Source of the DNA: Patagioenas fasciata
Taxonomy: Eukaryota; Chordata; Aves; Columbiformes; Columbidae
NCBI RefSeq assembly: GCF_037038585.1
Contig: NC_092541.1
Span: 3,407,445-3,471,444, forward strand
DNA length: 64,000 nucleotides
Direction: 5' to 3'
Positions within the stretch are counted from its first letter, which is position 1. Each line of letters starts with the position of its first letter. Position numbers and translations under genes: made by a program. The notes below the pieces were generated by a model. That model was not told the DNA's origin, made no database searches, and was given only the letters and a program-made list of their open reading frames with translations. Positions 56,501 to 64,000 of the stretch are shown in pieces.

Positions 56501-58371
56501 AGCCGCGATGTTGAAATAAGACGAATCTTTCCAATTCCCACTCGTGCTGCCGAGCTGGTTCCATTCAAGGAGGTGTTGCCAAAATCTTTCACACATCACG
56601 ATACCCTGACCATAGAACGTGTGTGTACGTGTAATAGTGCAGGTGGATGTAATTCACCTCCCTCTGGAAGGAGGAAAGACCAAAAATGCTTTTAACATCC
56701 ACAATAAGAATTCATGATGGTTGAAGATGGAGAAAATGATACTGAATTCAGCTGCAAATCGCAGCGGGGACTTGGGGAGCTGGAGGGGAACGGCTTTGCT
56801 TGGCGTTTAACCAGGGCACTTGGGTTAATGCAGCCCAAGATCCTCAATTATCAACTTTCCCTCCTGATTAGAATCATAGAATCACAGAATAGTTTGGGTT
56901 GAAGGGAGCAGTAATTACTGCCAACAGTAATTAATCAGTTTTCCATCCTTCCAGAGTCTTTATCCTGCAGCACGCCCCATGTAAGCGACGCCGAGTGTCC
57001 CCTGGGATGGCAGAAAGCAGCTGCGGAGCGAGGTGAGGACGTTGGGGACACATGGAAGGGCTTGTGTCAAGGGAATGGGCCTGAGAAACCCCCACAATGG
57101 GTTTCCAAGCCCCTTTCTGCTTTGGACTTCAGCAGCTGCCACCTCAGCCCCCAAGATCCCTTTGCCTCCGCCGTTACTAAGGTGTAACGCCCCAAAACGA
57201 GAGCGTAATAATAATTAAGCTGCTCATTTTCTCCAGCCCACCGGAGACACAAATTGACAACAGCGAACGTTTCCCTGCTTTAATTGAGAAGTTTCCACCT
57301 GGCGCTCGCCCACCGGGAACCTGCACCGTTCGTTATCTCCTGGATGATGACACACGAGTGCGCCGTAATGATGGAGGGAGGATCTGCAGCGGCTTTGGGT
57401 GTATTTTGGTACCCAGTGACCACGGAGAGAAGCCTTAACGATATATTCGGTGGTGAACGCCTCGCGTTGCTCTGAGCTGACGTGTTAACGACTGTGGCTT
57501 CGATCTCCGTGGAGGTTTAATCAGAGTGAAGCGTCCAACAGCTCGCATTCGCCTTCCTTGATTTGATTTATGTCTCATTTGAGGGTGGATGCAAGAGTGG
57601 GGAGGAAAACGAGAGAGGCAATGAAGCAGGAGGGCTAGGAATGAAAGCACTGTGGCCAAGCTGGGGGAATAAACTGTACTGCTGGCTGGCTTTCCAAACG
57701 GCTAACGAGGATTTGGGGCTAACGACGCAACGTCACGTCGCATCCATCCACGCTGCGATGATGTGCCACCAGTGGGACTCAGGGATGGCGATGCATCCCG
57801 AGCCACGGGCATCCCTCCACACTTTATCATAAATAACATGACTCTTTCGGTGTTACCTGAAAGGATTCACGCTGATCTACATAATGAAACACTCTCCTCT
57901 TGTCTCTTTTTATATCCTCGGAGTGTGAAAGCCTTTTGGCAAAAAGCATCGCTTCTCGGAGGGTTGGAAGGTTCCCAACACATGGAGCGACTGCCGCAGC
58001 CCAACGATCACCATGGAAGAGCAAGGCGGGGAAATTACCAGGCATGGATGTGGCCAAAATTATAAGGATTGTGGGCACCGCATGGGAAACAACACTGGAA
58101 GAGCCACCCTCATCCCAACCAATTTGAAGCAAGGCACAAACCCAGCTGTTAGTCAAGAAGATGCTTCTCAAGGGGCATCAGCACATAGAAGCAACGTGTC
58201 GTCTGGACCCGCTGCAGTGATCTAAATGAAATTTTGGACTTACCCTTTGCTCTTGGGTGGCCACAAAGGTCTGGAATCCAGGAGCCACCCCAAAGCCCAG
58301 CTCCTGGACAAAAGGTGGCTCGGACTGGCTGTGGATCTGGACTTTGACTCCGGCCTCGAACGTTGTCTCCT
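38495..58371 (-). CDS. ASIC2: ASIC2, acid-sensing ion channel 2, partial coding sequence (exons 3-10 joined)
   Basis: This is a proton-gated, mainly sodium-conducting channel subunit of the ENaC/degenerin family that works as a trimer in the neuronal plasma membrane. Eight exons at 58244-58371, 45327-45477, 44868-44924, 44358-44511, 43549-43640, 42474-42553, 39677-39745 and 38495-38596 join in frame to 833 nt and 276 complete residues ending in LEEIAC and a TGA stop. Counting back from a family length of 512, the N-L-T and N-K-S glycosylation sites fall at 365 and 392 and the degenerin-site glycine at 430, as known for ASIC2a. The paralogue ASIC1 is excluded by [29 protein letters not shown] and the tail. 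Every intron is GT-AG. The first two exons are off the right edge, so the 2a/2b isoform is undetermined. No stop or frameshift was seen. Confidence 0.97.
38730..39609 (+). repeat. 880-bp degenerate array of CR1-tail octamers in the last ASIC2 intron
   Basis: The whole stretch is built from variants of ATTCTATG / ATTCCATA, the octamer that ends CR1 elements, in CR1 sense orientation on the plus strand. No CR1 body adjoins either end. Inside it is a longer period: GAACCCATGATTCTGATTCC occurs at 39014 and again at 39244, with homology continuing for about 90 bp, so a 230-bp block was duplicated. The array fills about 80 percent of the 1,080-bp intron between exons 9 and 10. Confidence 0.93.
39677..39745 (-). 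CDS. ASIC2: ASIC2 exon 9 (cytoplasmic tail)
   Basis: A 69-nt phase-0 exon lies between acceptor CTTTTGCAG and donor GTAAGG. It encodes 23 residues, [20 protein letters not shown] then ENV, about 457-479. It is the basic then acidic start of the intracellular C-terminus just after the second membrane helix. Confidence 0.96.
40626..40654 (+). repeat. (AAAAC)n microsatellite
   Basis: ATTAAAACAAAACAAAACAA and onward, about five units, in ASIC2 intron 8. Confidence 0.92.
41144..41183 (+). repeat. 20-bp tandem duplication
   Basis: AGGACTGAGACAGGGGTATA is followed directly by AGGACTGAGACAGGGATATA. Confidence 0.92.
42474..42553 (-). CDS. ASIC2: ASIC2 exon 8 (second transmembrane helix and pore filter)
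   Basis: The 80-nt exon follows acceptor TCTCCTAG and precedes donor GTAAGA. It finishes the degenerin-site glycine and encodes 26 residues, [20 protein letters not shown] then FDYIYE, about residues 431-456. This is the second membrane helix. The Gly-Ala-Ser triplet at about 441-443 is the selectivity-filter belt of ENaC/ASIC channels. The helix is nearly all contained in this one exon. Confidence 0.98.
42740..42850 (-). mobile_element. Short CR1 3' fragment in ASIC2 intron 7
   Basis: CATAGAATTATTGAATAGTT, GGAAGGGACCTTTAAAACTC and CATCTTCAACCAGATCAGAT match an older CR1 subfamily, in the same orientation as ASIC2. Confidence 0.88.
43549..43640 (-). CDS. ASIC2: ASIC2 exon 7 (palm domain to pre-TM2)
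   Basis: The 92-nt exon lies between acceptor TTTCTACAG and donor GTAAGG. It completes the split serine and encodes [20 protein letters not shown] followed by [10 protein letters not shown], about residues 400-429. It ends on the first base of the glycine codon at about residue 430. In ASIC2a that glycine is the degenerin site, where bulky substitutions hold the channel open, so this functional residue spans the exon 7-8 junction. Confidence 0.97.
44358..44511 (-). CDS. ASIC2: ASIC2 exon 6 (extracellular, glycosylation sites)
   Basis: The 154-nt exon runs from acceptor CTCCTCCAG to donor GTGAGTG and encodes about residues 349-398, from [10 protein letters not shown] to KSEKYI, with a split serine at its end. 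The YCICRTPC motif supplies three extracellular cysteines. N-L-T and N-K-S sequons fall at about 365 and 392, the known ASIC2 N-glycosylation positions. The segment includes the lower extracellular region that leads towards the second membrane helix. Confidence 0.97.
44868..44924 (-). CDS. ASIC2: ASIC2 exon 5 (extracellular, short)
   Basis: This 57-nt exon lies between acceptor CCGTGCAG and donor GTGAGTA. It completes a split glycine, encodes [18 protein letters not shown] (about residues 330-347) and ends on the first base of the next glycine. Its two cysteines belong to the conserved extracellular set. It sits 402 bp from exon 4 and 356 bp from exon 6. Confidence 0.95.
45327..45477 (-). CDS. 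ASIC2: ASIC2 exon 4 (cysteine-rich extracellular domain)
   Basis: The 151-nt exon starts in phase 0 after acceptor CTCTTGCAG and ends after one base of a glycine codon at donor GTCAGT. It encodes [11 protein letters not shown] through NCKMVHMP, about residues 279-328. Five cysteines contribute to the disulphide-rich extracellular part, and the [18 protein letters not shown] stretch is a family signature. The open frame runs past both ends into intron, so the splice sites, not stops, set the limits. Confidence 0.97.
45671..46098 (-). mobile_element. CR1 LINE 3' end in ASIC2 intron 3 (inverted partner of 51355)
   Basis: Antisense on the plus strand, from AGAATCACAGATGG to about CAGAGCTGCTCTGCTG. 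It shares unusual variants (GTGGCTGAACC, GGGGTGGCACTGGGGGAGCT then GGGAAGG, both in the sense reading) with 51355-51677 and differs at only about three places over the shared 260 bp or so. Confidence 0.93.
46099..47810 (-). other. ASIC2 intron 3, no further feature seen
   Basis: Unique intronic DNA; nothing recognised. Confidence 0.5.
47811..47857 (+). mobile_element. Tiny CR1 tail remnant
   Basis: GATGATCTTTGAAGGTCTTT, CCAACCCAAACTATTGTATG, ATTCT: only the last 47 bp of a CR1. Confidence 0.8.
48250..48355 (-). mobile_element. Short CR1 3' fragment
   Basis: TCGTAGAATCATTTTGGTTA, CAAATCCAACCGTTAACCC, CACTAAAGCACATCTCTGAG: antisense older CR1 3' end without the body. Confidence 0.88.
48356..49955 (-). 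other. ASIC2 intron 3, unique DNA
   Basis: No repeat or exon recognised. The 48.95-49.18 kb part is AT-rich with ATGATTAATTAAATC and scattered CpGs and could be conserved non-coding DNA. Confidence 0.4.
49956..50027 (+). mobile_element. Short CR1 3' fragment
   Basis: CTCCCTGCTCGTGGTGG, GGTTGGACCAGATGAGCTTC, CCAACCCAAACGATTCTATA: last 70 bp of a sense CR1. Confidence 0.85.
50770..50960. promoter_or_regulatory. AT-rich non-repeat block, possible conserved non-coding element
   Basis: Perfect palindrome TTAATTAATTAA at 50831-50842 and several TAAT cores are followed by unique sequence that keeps CpGs (TCTCGATCGCGGCTATTAGG). Homeodomain proteins bind TAATTA-type sites. The call rests on composition alone. 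Confidence 0.25.
51012..51041 (+). other. G-run cluster with quadruplex potential
   Basis: Runs of seven, five and six G separated by AAA and TTGTGGTT. On the ASIC2 transcript strand this reads as C runs, so any quadruplex would be on the other DNA strand. Confidence 0.35.
51355..51677 (+). mobile_element. CR1 LINE 3' end in ASIC2 intron 3 (inverted partner of 45671)
   Basis: Sense copy from GCCTTTCTGGACCTAAAAG to CCACCTGTGATTCTGTC, antisense to ASIC2. It lacks an 11-bp piece near its left end that its partner has. Confidence 0.94.
51678..53599 (-). other. ASIC2 intron 3, no further feature seen
   Basis: Unique intronic DNA. The part at 53.03-53.30 kb is AT-rich and free of repeats. No exon recognised. 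Confidence 0.5.
53600..54380 (-). mobile_element. CR1 LINE, longest copy in the window (about 780 bp)
   Basis: Antisense on the plus strand and older in type. Order from the tail: CACAGAATCCCAGAATGTCA, CCTCCCTGGGCAGCCTGGGC, CTCTGCAGCAGTTCCCTGTC, GGCCACAACTGGACACAATA, GTGCTGGCTCATGGTCACC, then ORF2-coding sequence to TTCCATTAAATTTTTCCCTG. It is in the same direction as ASIC2. Confidence 0.93.
54619..54632 (+). promoter_or_regulatory. RFX X-box-like motif
   Basis: ATTGCCATGGAAAC, close to the RFX consensus GTTGCCATGGCAAC. A related GTCCATGGAAAC is at 54733-54744. The identical 14-mer recurs at 61913 and 62283. Confidence 0.35.
54733..54744 (+). promoter_or_regulatory. Related CCATGGAAAC motif
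   Basis: GTCCATGGAAAC lies 101 bp right of the motif at 54619-54632 and keeps its CCATGGAAAC half but lacks two bases of the left half-site. Confidence 0.2.
54745..56873 (-). other. ASIC2 intron 3, no further feature seen
   Basis: Unique intronic DNA; nothing recognised. Confidence 0.5.
56874..56909 (-). mobile_element. Tiny CR1 tail remnant
   Basis: AATCATAGAATCACAGAATA then GTTTGGGTTGAAGGGA: the terminal 36 bp of a CR1, antisense on the plus strand. Confidence 0.8.
56910..58243 (-). other. ASIC2 intron 3, donor-side 1.3 kb
   Basis: Unique DNA up to the exon 3 donor GTAAGT. No repeat or extra exon recognised. Confidence 0.5.
58244..58371 (-). CDS. ASIC2: ASIC2 exon 3 (extracellular domain)
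   Basis: The 128-nt exon begins after acceptor TTCTTCCAG and ends before donor GTAAGT. It starts with two bases of a split codon and then encodes 42 residues from [10 protein letters not shown] to ATQEQR, about residues 237-278. The peptide belongs to the large extracellular domain; HSQSEPPF and [10 protein letters not shown] are strongly conserved in ASICs. It has no cysteine. It is separated from exon 4 by a 12.8-kb intron, the largest complete one in the window. Confidence 0.96.
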
Positions 58372-59295
58372 CTGGAAGAAGAAGGGGGGAGGTTAGCGGG
58401 CTGTGGGGGGTGGGATGGTGTCCACCGGCGTGGGGATGCTTGTCCCTATATGGAAAATTGTAGCTGGTCAAAAGGAGGAGATAAGCAGTTGCATCTGGGC
58501 ATCAAGGAAGGAAACCCAGCGGCAGCGTTTACACCAGGGACTCAACCCAAATCACCACGGGGACCAAGAGCATCTCCATGTTCCTGGTCCTCACGCTGCC
58601 GCCCACCCCAAGGGCTCGTTCTCCCTCTAACGCAGAGACGCACGGTTTCTCCAGCACAATCCATACTATCAAGCTACAAAAAACAGGTGACATCTACTTT
58701 TTAGCTGATATTCACAGAAATTTAAATGCATTTCCACATTATTAAAACGGTTATCTCCCCAGGCCGTGCATACTTCTGTGAAATTCGGGGAGGTTGCAGT
58801 GAGTTCTCTGCCAGGGCTCAGCTCAACCAGCTGGAGTTGGGCTTTTAACCGGTCAGACATATTGATCCGCAAGGCTCACAACGGAACACGTGCTCCCATC
58901 GATTGATGTGCTAATCTGTGCCCTGTGAATTGGCTCCGCGACGCCCGATGCCAGATAATGATTTGTTTTTGCCTCCTTGCAACAGAAGTTTGGGATCTAA
59001 ATAAAGTCACGATTTAGGGCAGGCAGTGTCGCTGTTGCACGGGGCGGCACGTGGAGAGTGTGGAGCTTGAGCATCGCCTCTGAATCCCATCTTGGTGGGA
59101 TCCTGGCACAGAATTTGTGAGTTTATTTTGGCTTTTCTCTTCATTGGAGCCTCCCAGGGTGACACTGGCATTGAGCATCCTTTGCTCTTGGCCTTCTACT
59201 CAAGACCCACTGACCATGACCCAAATCACTTCCCACTACCTGCCCATGCTGGGTGCTATTGGAAGCAACACAACCCTATCACTGGGACCCACCGT
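58372..59295 (-). other. ASIC2: ASIC2 intron 2, acceptor-side part
   Basis: Unique sequence upstream of exon 3; intron 2 continues past the right edge. No further exon was found, so exon 2 lies outside the window. Confidence 0.7.
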
Positions 59296-59528
59296 GGCCT
59301 CAAGTTGCACCAGGGGAGGCTGAGGTTGGATGTGGGGAACAATTTCTTCCCCGAAGGGCTGTGGGGCATTGGAACAGGCTGCCCAGGGCAGTGCTGGAGT
59401 CACCATCCCTGGAGGGTTGGACAGACGGACATGAGGTTCTCAGGACATGGGGCAGTGCCAGGGGTGGGTTATAGTTGGACTCGATGATCTTGAGGGGCTT
59501 TTCCAACCAAGATGATTCTGTGATTCTA
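59296..59528 (+). mobile_element. CR1 LINE 3' end
   Basis: Sense variant copy from GGCCTCAAGTTGCACCAGGG to CCAAGATGATTCTGTGATTC. It is close to the copies at 20723 and 35254. Confidence 0.94.
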
Positions 59529-61912
59529 AAAAGCTGCGTTTGGCTCGCTCAGCCACAACTGGGCTCCTGTCCCCAGGAGATGTCAGATGGATGTTGACAT
59601 GTCCAAATTCTCTCATCCTCTGCTCAACCCCTGCATCTACCCGCCCATGGGGTCCCATTTGAGGGTCTCCCCCCTTCCAACATCTCCCCAGCGCTACGGG
59701 TCAAACCAGCTTTTCCCAAAACCTCTGGCAACGCCGAGCGTTCCCATCTAACCTCATAATTGCTCAACAGCACCACCACAGACATGGGTTCCACAGCCAG
59801 TTTGGCACCTGGGTGTCAAACCCATTGGCAAACGTGCACCAGAACGGGGTCAAACCCTCTCCCGGGCATCCTCCAGTTTCCATGCTGTTACTCCCCCAAT
59901 CCCACCCAGCTCCATCTCTTTCCCTGCCGCTGATCCCCTTCCAACGCTCCAGAGGAGACACCATATGCTTCCTTCAGTAATTACCTGACAAACTGGAGGA
60001 GAACGCTTCTATTTAGTCTAACTTGTTGGGCAACGGGAGCTGTTTTAGCCAAATATTTCCCATTTTAAATTATTCTGCCCATTTCTGCACTTGCCCCGGG
60101 TCTGTTCAGCTCTGACTTCATTCCACGTGTTTCCCACTTTTGGATGTTGTGCCCCATCTGCAAATAAACCCCCGTACATCTGTATCGAGCAAATAAGATA
60201 CAACCTACAAGTATCCATAAGGGAATTAAAAGTGACAGCGCTTGTGCTTTTAAATAGAAAATTCTGGGTTGCAGCCATTTTTGGTCACGGATAGGGAGGG
60301 GAAGGCGTTTTCCAAAGCACAGAAGAAACTTTGGGTTTAAAACACACAGTTATTAATTTTCAGCATTGATAACAAGAAGAGCAAAACAAACAGCATAGTC
60401 TTAGAACTATGTCATTGCTTTTCCTGCACGAAACACACACGAGGATGAAGCCCTAAACATGAAAATAGCTTTGAAAAACAGTCTACAAAGTAGAGAGAAA
60501 ACAGAAAAGCCCAGCTACAAACCCTTTGATGGAATGTGGATGGACCAGCCCTCATTAGCTGCATCTTTAATACTTCCAAGCTCCGTGCTGGAGATGAGAA
60601 ACATTAACGTGGCTTAAACATGTCAGGAAAAGGAAGGTCTCATAGGACACAGAAGCATAAAACCGTCTGGTTTTGGGTGCATTTAGCTTGCTAAGATTAA
60701 TGTAAATGACCTGGGGTTTGGTTCATATCTTATGGTTTTTAAACTCATTCTGTGATGTTGCCCAAGCACAGACCTTTGCTCCATCTCCAATCCCACTTTT
60801 CAGAGGATGGTGCCTGTAAATTCATTTCTTAGTGCATCCCAAGTTGGGAACAGAGCAAAATCTTCTTGATGGTTTCATTTTTCACCACATTAATCAACTT
60901 TACTGTACACAGGACAGTGTTTCCCAACAAATCCTGAGCTGCTCTTTTCACTGAAGGATTAGGGTAGCGTTAATTAAATTGAGGATTAATTCGGCGTGTA
61001 CTTCGAGTTGGCTGCAGAGTATTATATACTGCGGATTGCACAGCTTTCTATTTCTGGCATTGGTTTTCCATGACTTTGTCGGGGTTTTCTGCTCAGAGCA
61101 TCGCTCGAAAATCTTAATAAAGCTCCAGCCGACTGCGCTCGGGTGCGAGCAACAAAGTTCATCCCTGTGAATAAGCAAGAAGCTGCAATTAAAAGAAGAA
61201 ATGCTGCCAAAGGCATGGAGTCCCCCTTCTCCCCATGCCTTATTATGTCCAAACTGATCCACTTCTCTCTGGCAATTAACATCTGAAGCCGTGCTCGGCA
61301 CTAATTTATTGGGAACTGAAGATCCAGCTCGAGTCTCAGGTTGTTTCTGCCTGGAGCTGTCCCTTGTCACCTCTGCCAGCAGCTCTGTGAAACACTCCAG
61401 CGTGGGGAAACCCAAAGCAGATCCCACGTGGCTCAATGTGAACAAAGTAGATGATATTGTCTCGCCTGGTTCACATTGTGAATGTATCAGAAGGTGGCCT
61501 GAAGGTTTATTTTGGGTAATAAGCCTCCCGTGCTGTGCAGAAGCAGCAAGCTGGGAGGTTTGGTTTCTCCCCAGACACTTGTCCTTTGCCTCAGTTTCCC
61601 CATCCGTAAAATAGGAGCAATGTTGCTGCTTAACTCTTAAGGCTGGAAAAGCCAGCCAGGCGTCTTCCACGCTCTGCAAAGCCCAACTCAACACCGCAGC
61701 GCGTCACTGGGGCGCAGGACGATCCCATGGGGACAGCAACCTCACGGGGTACGGGAAGCACCAAGGGCAACATCTGGGAGGATGCACAGATGTTCATTCC
61801 GTACGTTGAGTCCATGGTTTCTTGTCTTCCTTGTGGAGGAAGGCTCCCCAGGAGCAGCGAGGTGCCGCGGCAGCACGGAGATGCCCGGATGATGCTGCGT
61901 GTATTGCCATGG
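59529..61912 (-). other. ASIC2 intron 2, unique DNA
   Basis: No repeat or exon recognised. A 248-codon frame on the minus strand at 60948-61694 resembles no protein I know. The 61.6-62.0 kb part is CpG-richer. Confidence 0.5.
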
Positions 61913-61926
61913 AAACGACGCGCATC
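61913..61926 (+). promoter_or_regulatory. RFX X-box-like motif
   Basis: ATTGCCATGGAAAC, identical to the motifs at 54619 and 62283, within a CpG-richer patch of intron 2. Confidence 0.35.
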
Positions 61927-62282
61927 AAAGCGCTCCCACATCTTGTCCCCCGGGAGCGTTGGTGTCCCTGGTGCCGAGCACCCCGAGTTGCTGTGGGTGT
62001 GTGACACTGCATGGCCGTGTCCCCATCCCCACCAACCTCCCGCACCCCTCCTGTTGAGCTGAGCATCACCCGGGACATGGCTGCGTGTCCCCAGATCACC
62101 CACCGGGGTCTGTGCCCACAGCTCATCACACCAGTGACTCGACAGATGTGCCCTGTGGTCCTGGACTTGGGGAAGTCAACTGCGGCTTCAACCACACGAT
62201 ATCTCTGCAGAAATCTTAAATAAACGCATAACATCCACACTTTTCCCAGACAAAAAATTTATAGATTAAAAACCCACCCTAA

Positions 62283-62296
62283 ATTGCCATGGAAAC
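62283..62296 (+). promoter_or_regulatory. RFX X-box-like motif
   Basis: Third identical ATTGCCATGGAAAC, 370 bp from the second. Confidence 0.35.
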
Positions 62297-62896
62297 ACAA
62301 CTATAAGAAAGCACGACGGCGAGAAAATGTGGAATTATAAAGAAACCAGTTTAACGCCAGCAAAACCAGTTTCACTCCCCTGTGCACGCTCTCATTTCTG
62401 CACAAGCGTCGTGTTTTGCTTCGGTTAAAGTTGCTTGGTAACAGGATGAAGTGAAGCTGAAATAAGAGTATTCGCAACAGGGTTTGGGGAGGTTTGATGG
62501 CATCCGTTTGACAGGCGACCGCGCTGACGCAACTTTCCTCAATAAAATCCAGTGGCTCGGAATTTGCCTTGTGTATTTTCCTGTTGTGGGCTGTGCTTCG
62601 GCTGCTGTTTTGGGAGCAATTAGGGACTAGGAATTTCCCCATGGATGAAAATGAGATTTTCTACCACCGGTTCTGGCAGCTGCTGTGAAAAATCCCACAT
62701 GTCCTGCTGGGATGCGGTGGGAGTGAGAGTCCCAGCCTGGTTGCATTTAACAGGGATCAATTAAATGTACAGAAGTCACTGTGCGAGCAGGGCCAGGGGA
62801 CTGAGGAGCCCATTCTAGTCTTGTCCACCTGGTCAAGAGGGGTCATGAGTGTGTGGTAGGGCCAGTGTTGGCCCAAGGGAATGGGGATAAGTTAAT
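62297..62896 (-). other. ASIC2 intron 2, unique DNA
   Basis: Nothing recognised. Confidence 0.5.
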
Positions 62897-63033
62897 CATA
62901 GAATCATTTTAGTTGGAAGAGACCCTCAGGATCATCAAGTCCAACCGTTAACCCAACACTGTCACTAAACCATGCCTCTCAAAACCTCAGCCATCCATCT
63001 TTTAATCCCACCCAGGGATGGTGACTCAACCAC
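62897..63033 (-). mobile_element. CR1 3' fragment
   Basis: CATAGAATCATTTTAGTTGG, CAAGTCCAACCGTTAACCC, CCCAGGGATGGTGACTCAA: older CR1, antisense on the plus strand. Confidence 0.92.
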
Positions 63034-63234
63034 TTGATGCTGGAGAAGACAAAGATGTCCCCAAAGAAGCCGGAGAAGAGCCCCTGTTGAGGACAGGGGA
63101 CAACCTACCTGCTTTCCAGGAGGTGTATGTGGCATTTAGGGTGGAGGTGATAGGATGGGAAGTCCTACAATCTACAGGTTCTAGTCCTCTCTAGAGGCCT
63201 GATGGAGACCACCCAGCCCTTTATCCTCTTAACA

Positions 63235-63454
63235 CAGAATCGTAGAATTATTTCGGTTGGAAGAGACCCCCAAGATCATCGAATCCAACCATTCCCCAGC
63301 CCTGGCAGTGCCCCATGTCCTGAGAACCTCATGTCCGTCTGTCCAACCCTCCAGGGATGGTGACTCCAGCACTGCCCTGGGCAGCCTGTTCCAATGCCCC
63401 ACAGTCCTTTGGGGAAGAAATTGTTCCCCACATCCAACCTCAACCTCCTCTGGC
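63235..63454 (-). mobile_element. CR1 LINE 3' end
   Basis: CAGAATCGTAGAATTATTTC and the variant CR1 body to CCTCAACCTCCTCTGGC. Truncated earlier than the copies at 165 and 2941. Confidence 0.93.
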
Positions 63455-64000
63455 TCCTCCGGGGTTGCTCCCCTGTGCAACCAAGGACGCACTCCAACAC
63501 GATCTCCTTGCCTGGAGGACTCGCGGTCAATCTCGTGGATGCTGCAGTGACATCCCTGGCTCCCTCACTGCTGCCAGCACCAAAACAAGCTCCAGATAAG
63601 CTCTGTGCCCAGCTCTGAACACTGAAAATTTATTTTCAGGCTTCTCCTGTCACCGAAGAAGGAAGATAGGCAGCTCCAGAGTGATTCATTCCATCCCTGG
63701 GAGATGTCTACAGCAGGATGAGTCACTCCCAAGGTGTTGCAACTTCCCTCCATCGAGCCAAGGCAACTCCTTCATCTCCATAAGCAGATACGATAGGATC
63801 ACATAAGCACAATCAAGCCCCGATGGGAAATCCAGGCGTTCCCTTTTCAGAGCCAAGGAACTGATTAAAGGTAACCAGCTTCTCTCTCTACAAATCATTC
63901 CCCGTAGCTATGAAATCAAACTGTGCCACTTCAAAGCGCTGCTGACAACCTGCAATAGGGACTTCATGTTCCCCTGGTCTCCTCGAACAATCAGCGCCGG
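63455..64000 (-). other. ASIC2 intron 2, right edge
   Basis: Unique DNA to the edge of the window; nothing recognised. Confidence 0.5.

Overview
The window is vertebrate nuclear DNA, almost certainly from a bird. About thirty copies of the avian CR1 LINE 3' end (with the terminal ATTCTRTG octamer) lie in both orientations, the DNA is otherwise unique and CpG-poor, and the one recognisable gene has short exons separated by GT-AG introns. The species cannot be named from this sequence. Several CR1 copies share a variant 3' end and are very alike, which suggests fairly recent CR1 activity in this lineage.

The gene is ASIC2 (acid-sensing ion channel 2) on the minus strand. Eight coding exons, numbered 3 to 10 by the usual ten-exon ASIC2 model, lie between 58371 and 38495. 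They encode the C-terminal 276 residues (about residues 237-512 of a 512-residue protein): the distal extracellular domain, the second transmembrane helix with the Gly-Ala-Ser pore filter, and the cytoplasmic tail. Exons 1 and 2 (N-terminus, first membrane helix, proximal extracellular domain) lie beyond the right edge, so ASIC2a and ASIC2b cannot be told apart. All reading phases join, and both expected N-glycosylation sites fall where the family has them.

Layout: 1-37.6 kb is intergenic DNA downstream of the gene. I see no convincing gene there, but it holds CR1 copies, a 23-bp minisatellite, a local duplicative insertion near 9.2 kb, a CR1 with an inverted 5' part near 33.5 kb, and CpG-rich patches near 26.5 and 31.6 kb. 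The ASIC2 3' UTR occupies about 37.6/37.9-38.49 kb. Exons 4-10 cluster in 38.5-45.5 kb; the last intron is mostly an 880-bp array grown from the CR1 tail octamer. Intron 3 (45.5-58.2 kb) and the visible part of intron 2 (58.4-64 kb) hold more CR1 copies, a near-identical inverted CR1 pair, and repeated RFX-like motifs.

No prokaryotic operon, CRISPR array, rRNA, tRNA or intact mobile element was recognised. The most unusual structures are the octamer array, the 58-bp direct repeats around a copied CR1-plus-flank segment, and the three identical ATTGCCATGGAAAC motifs in ASIC2 introns.
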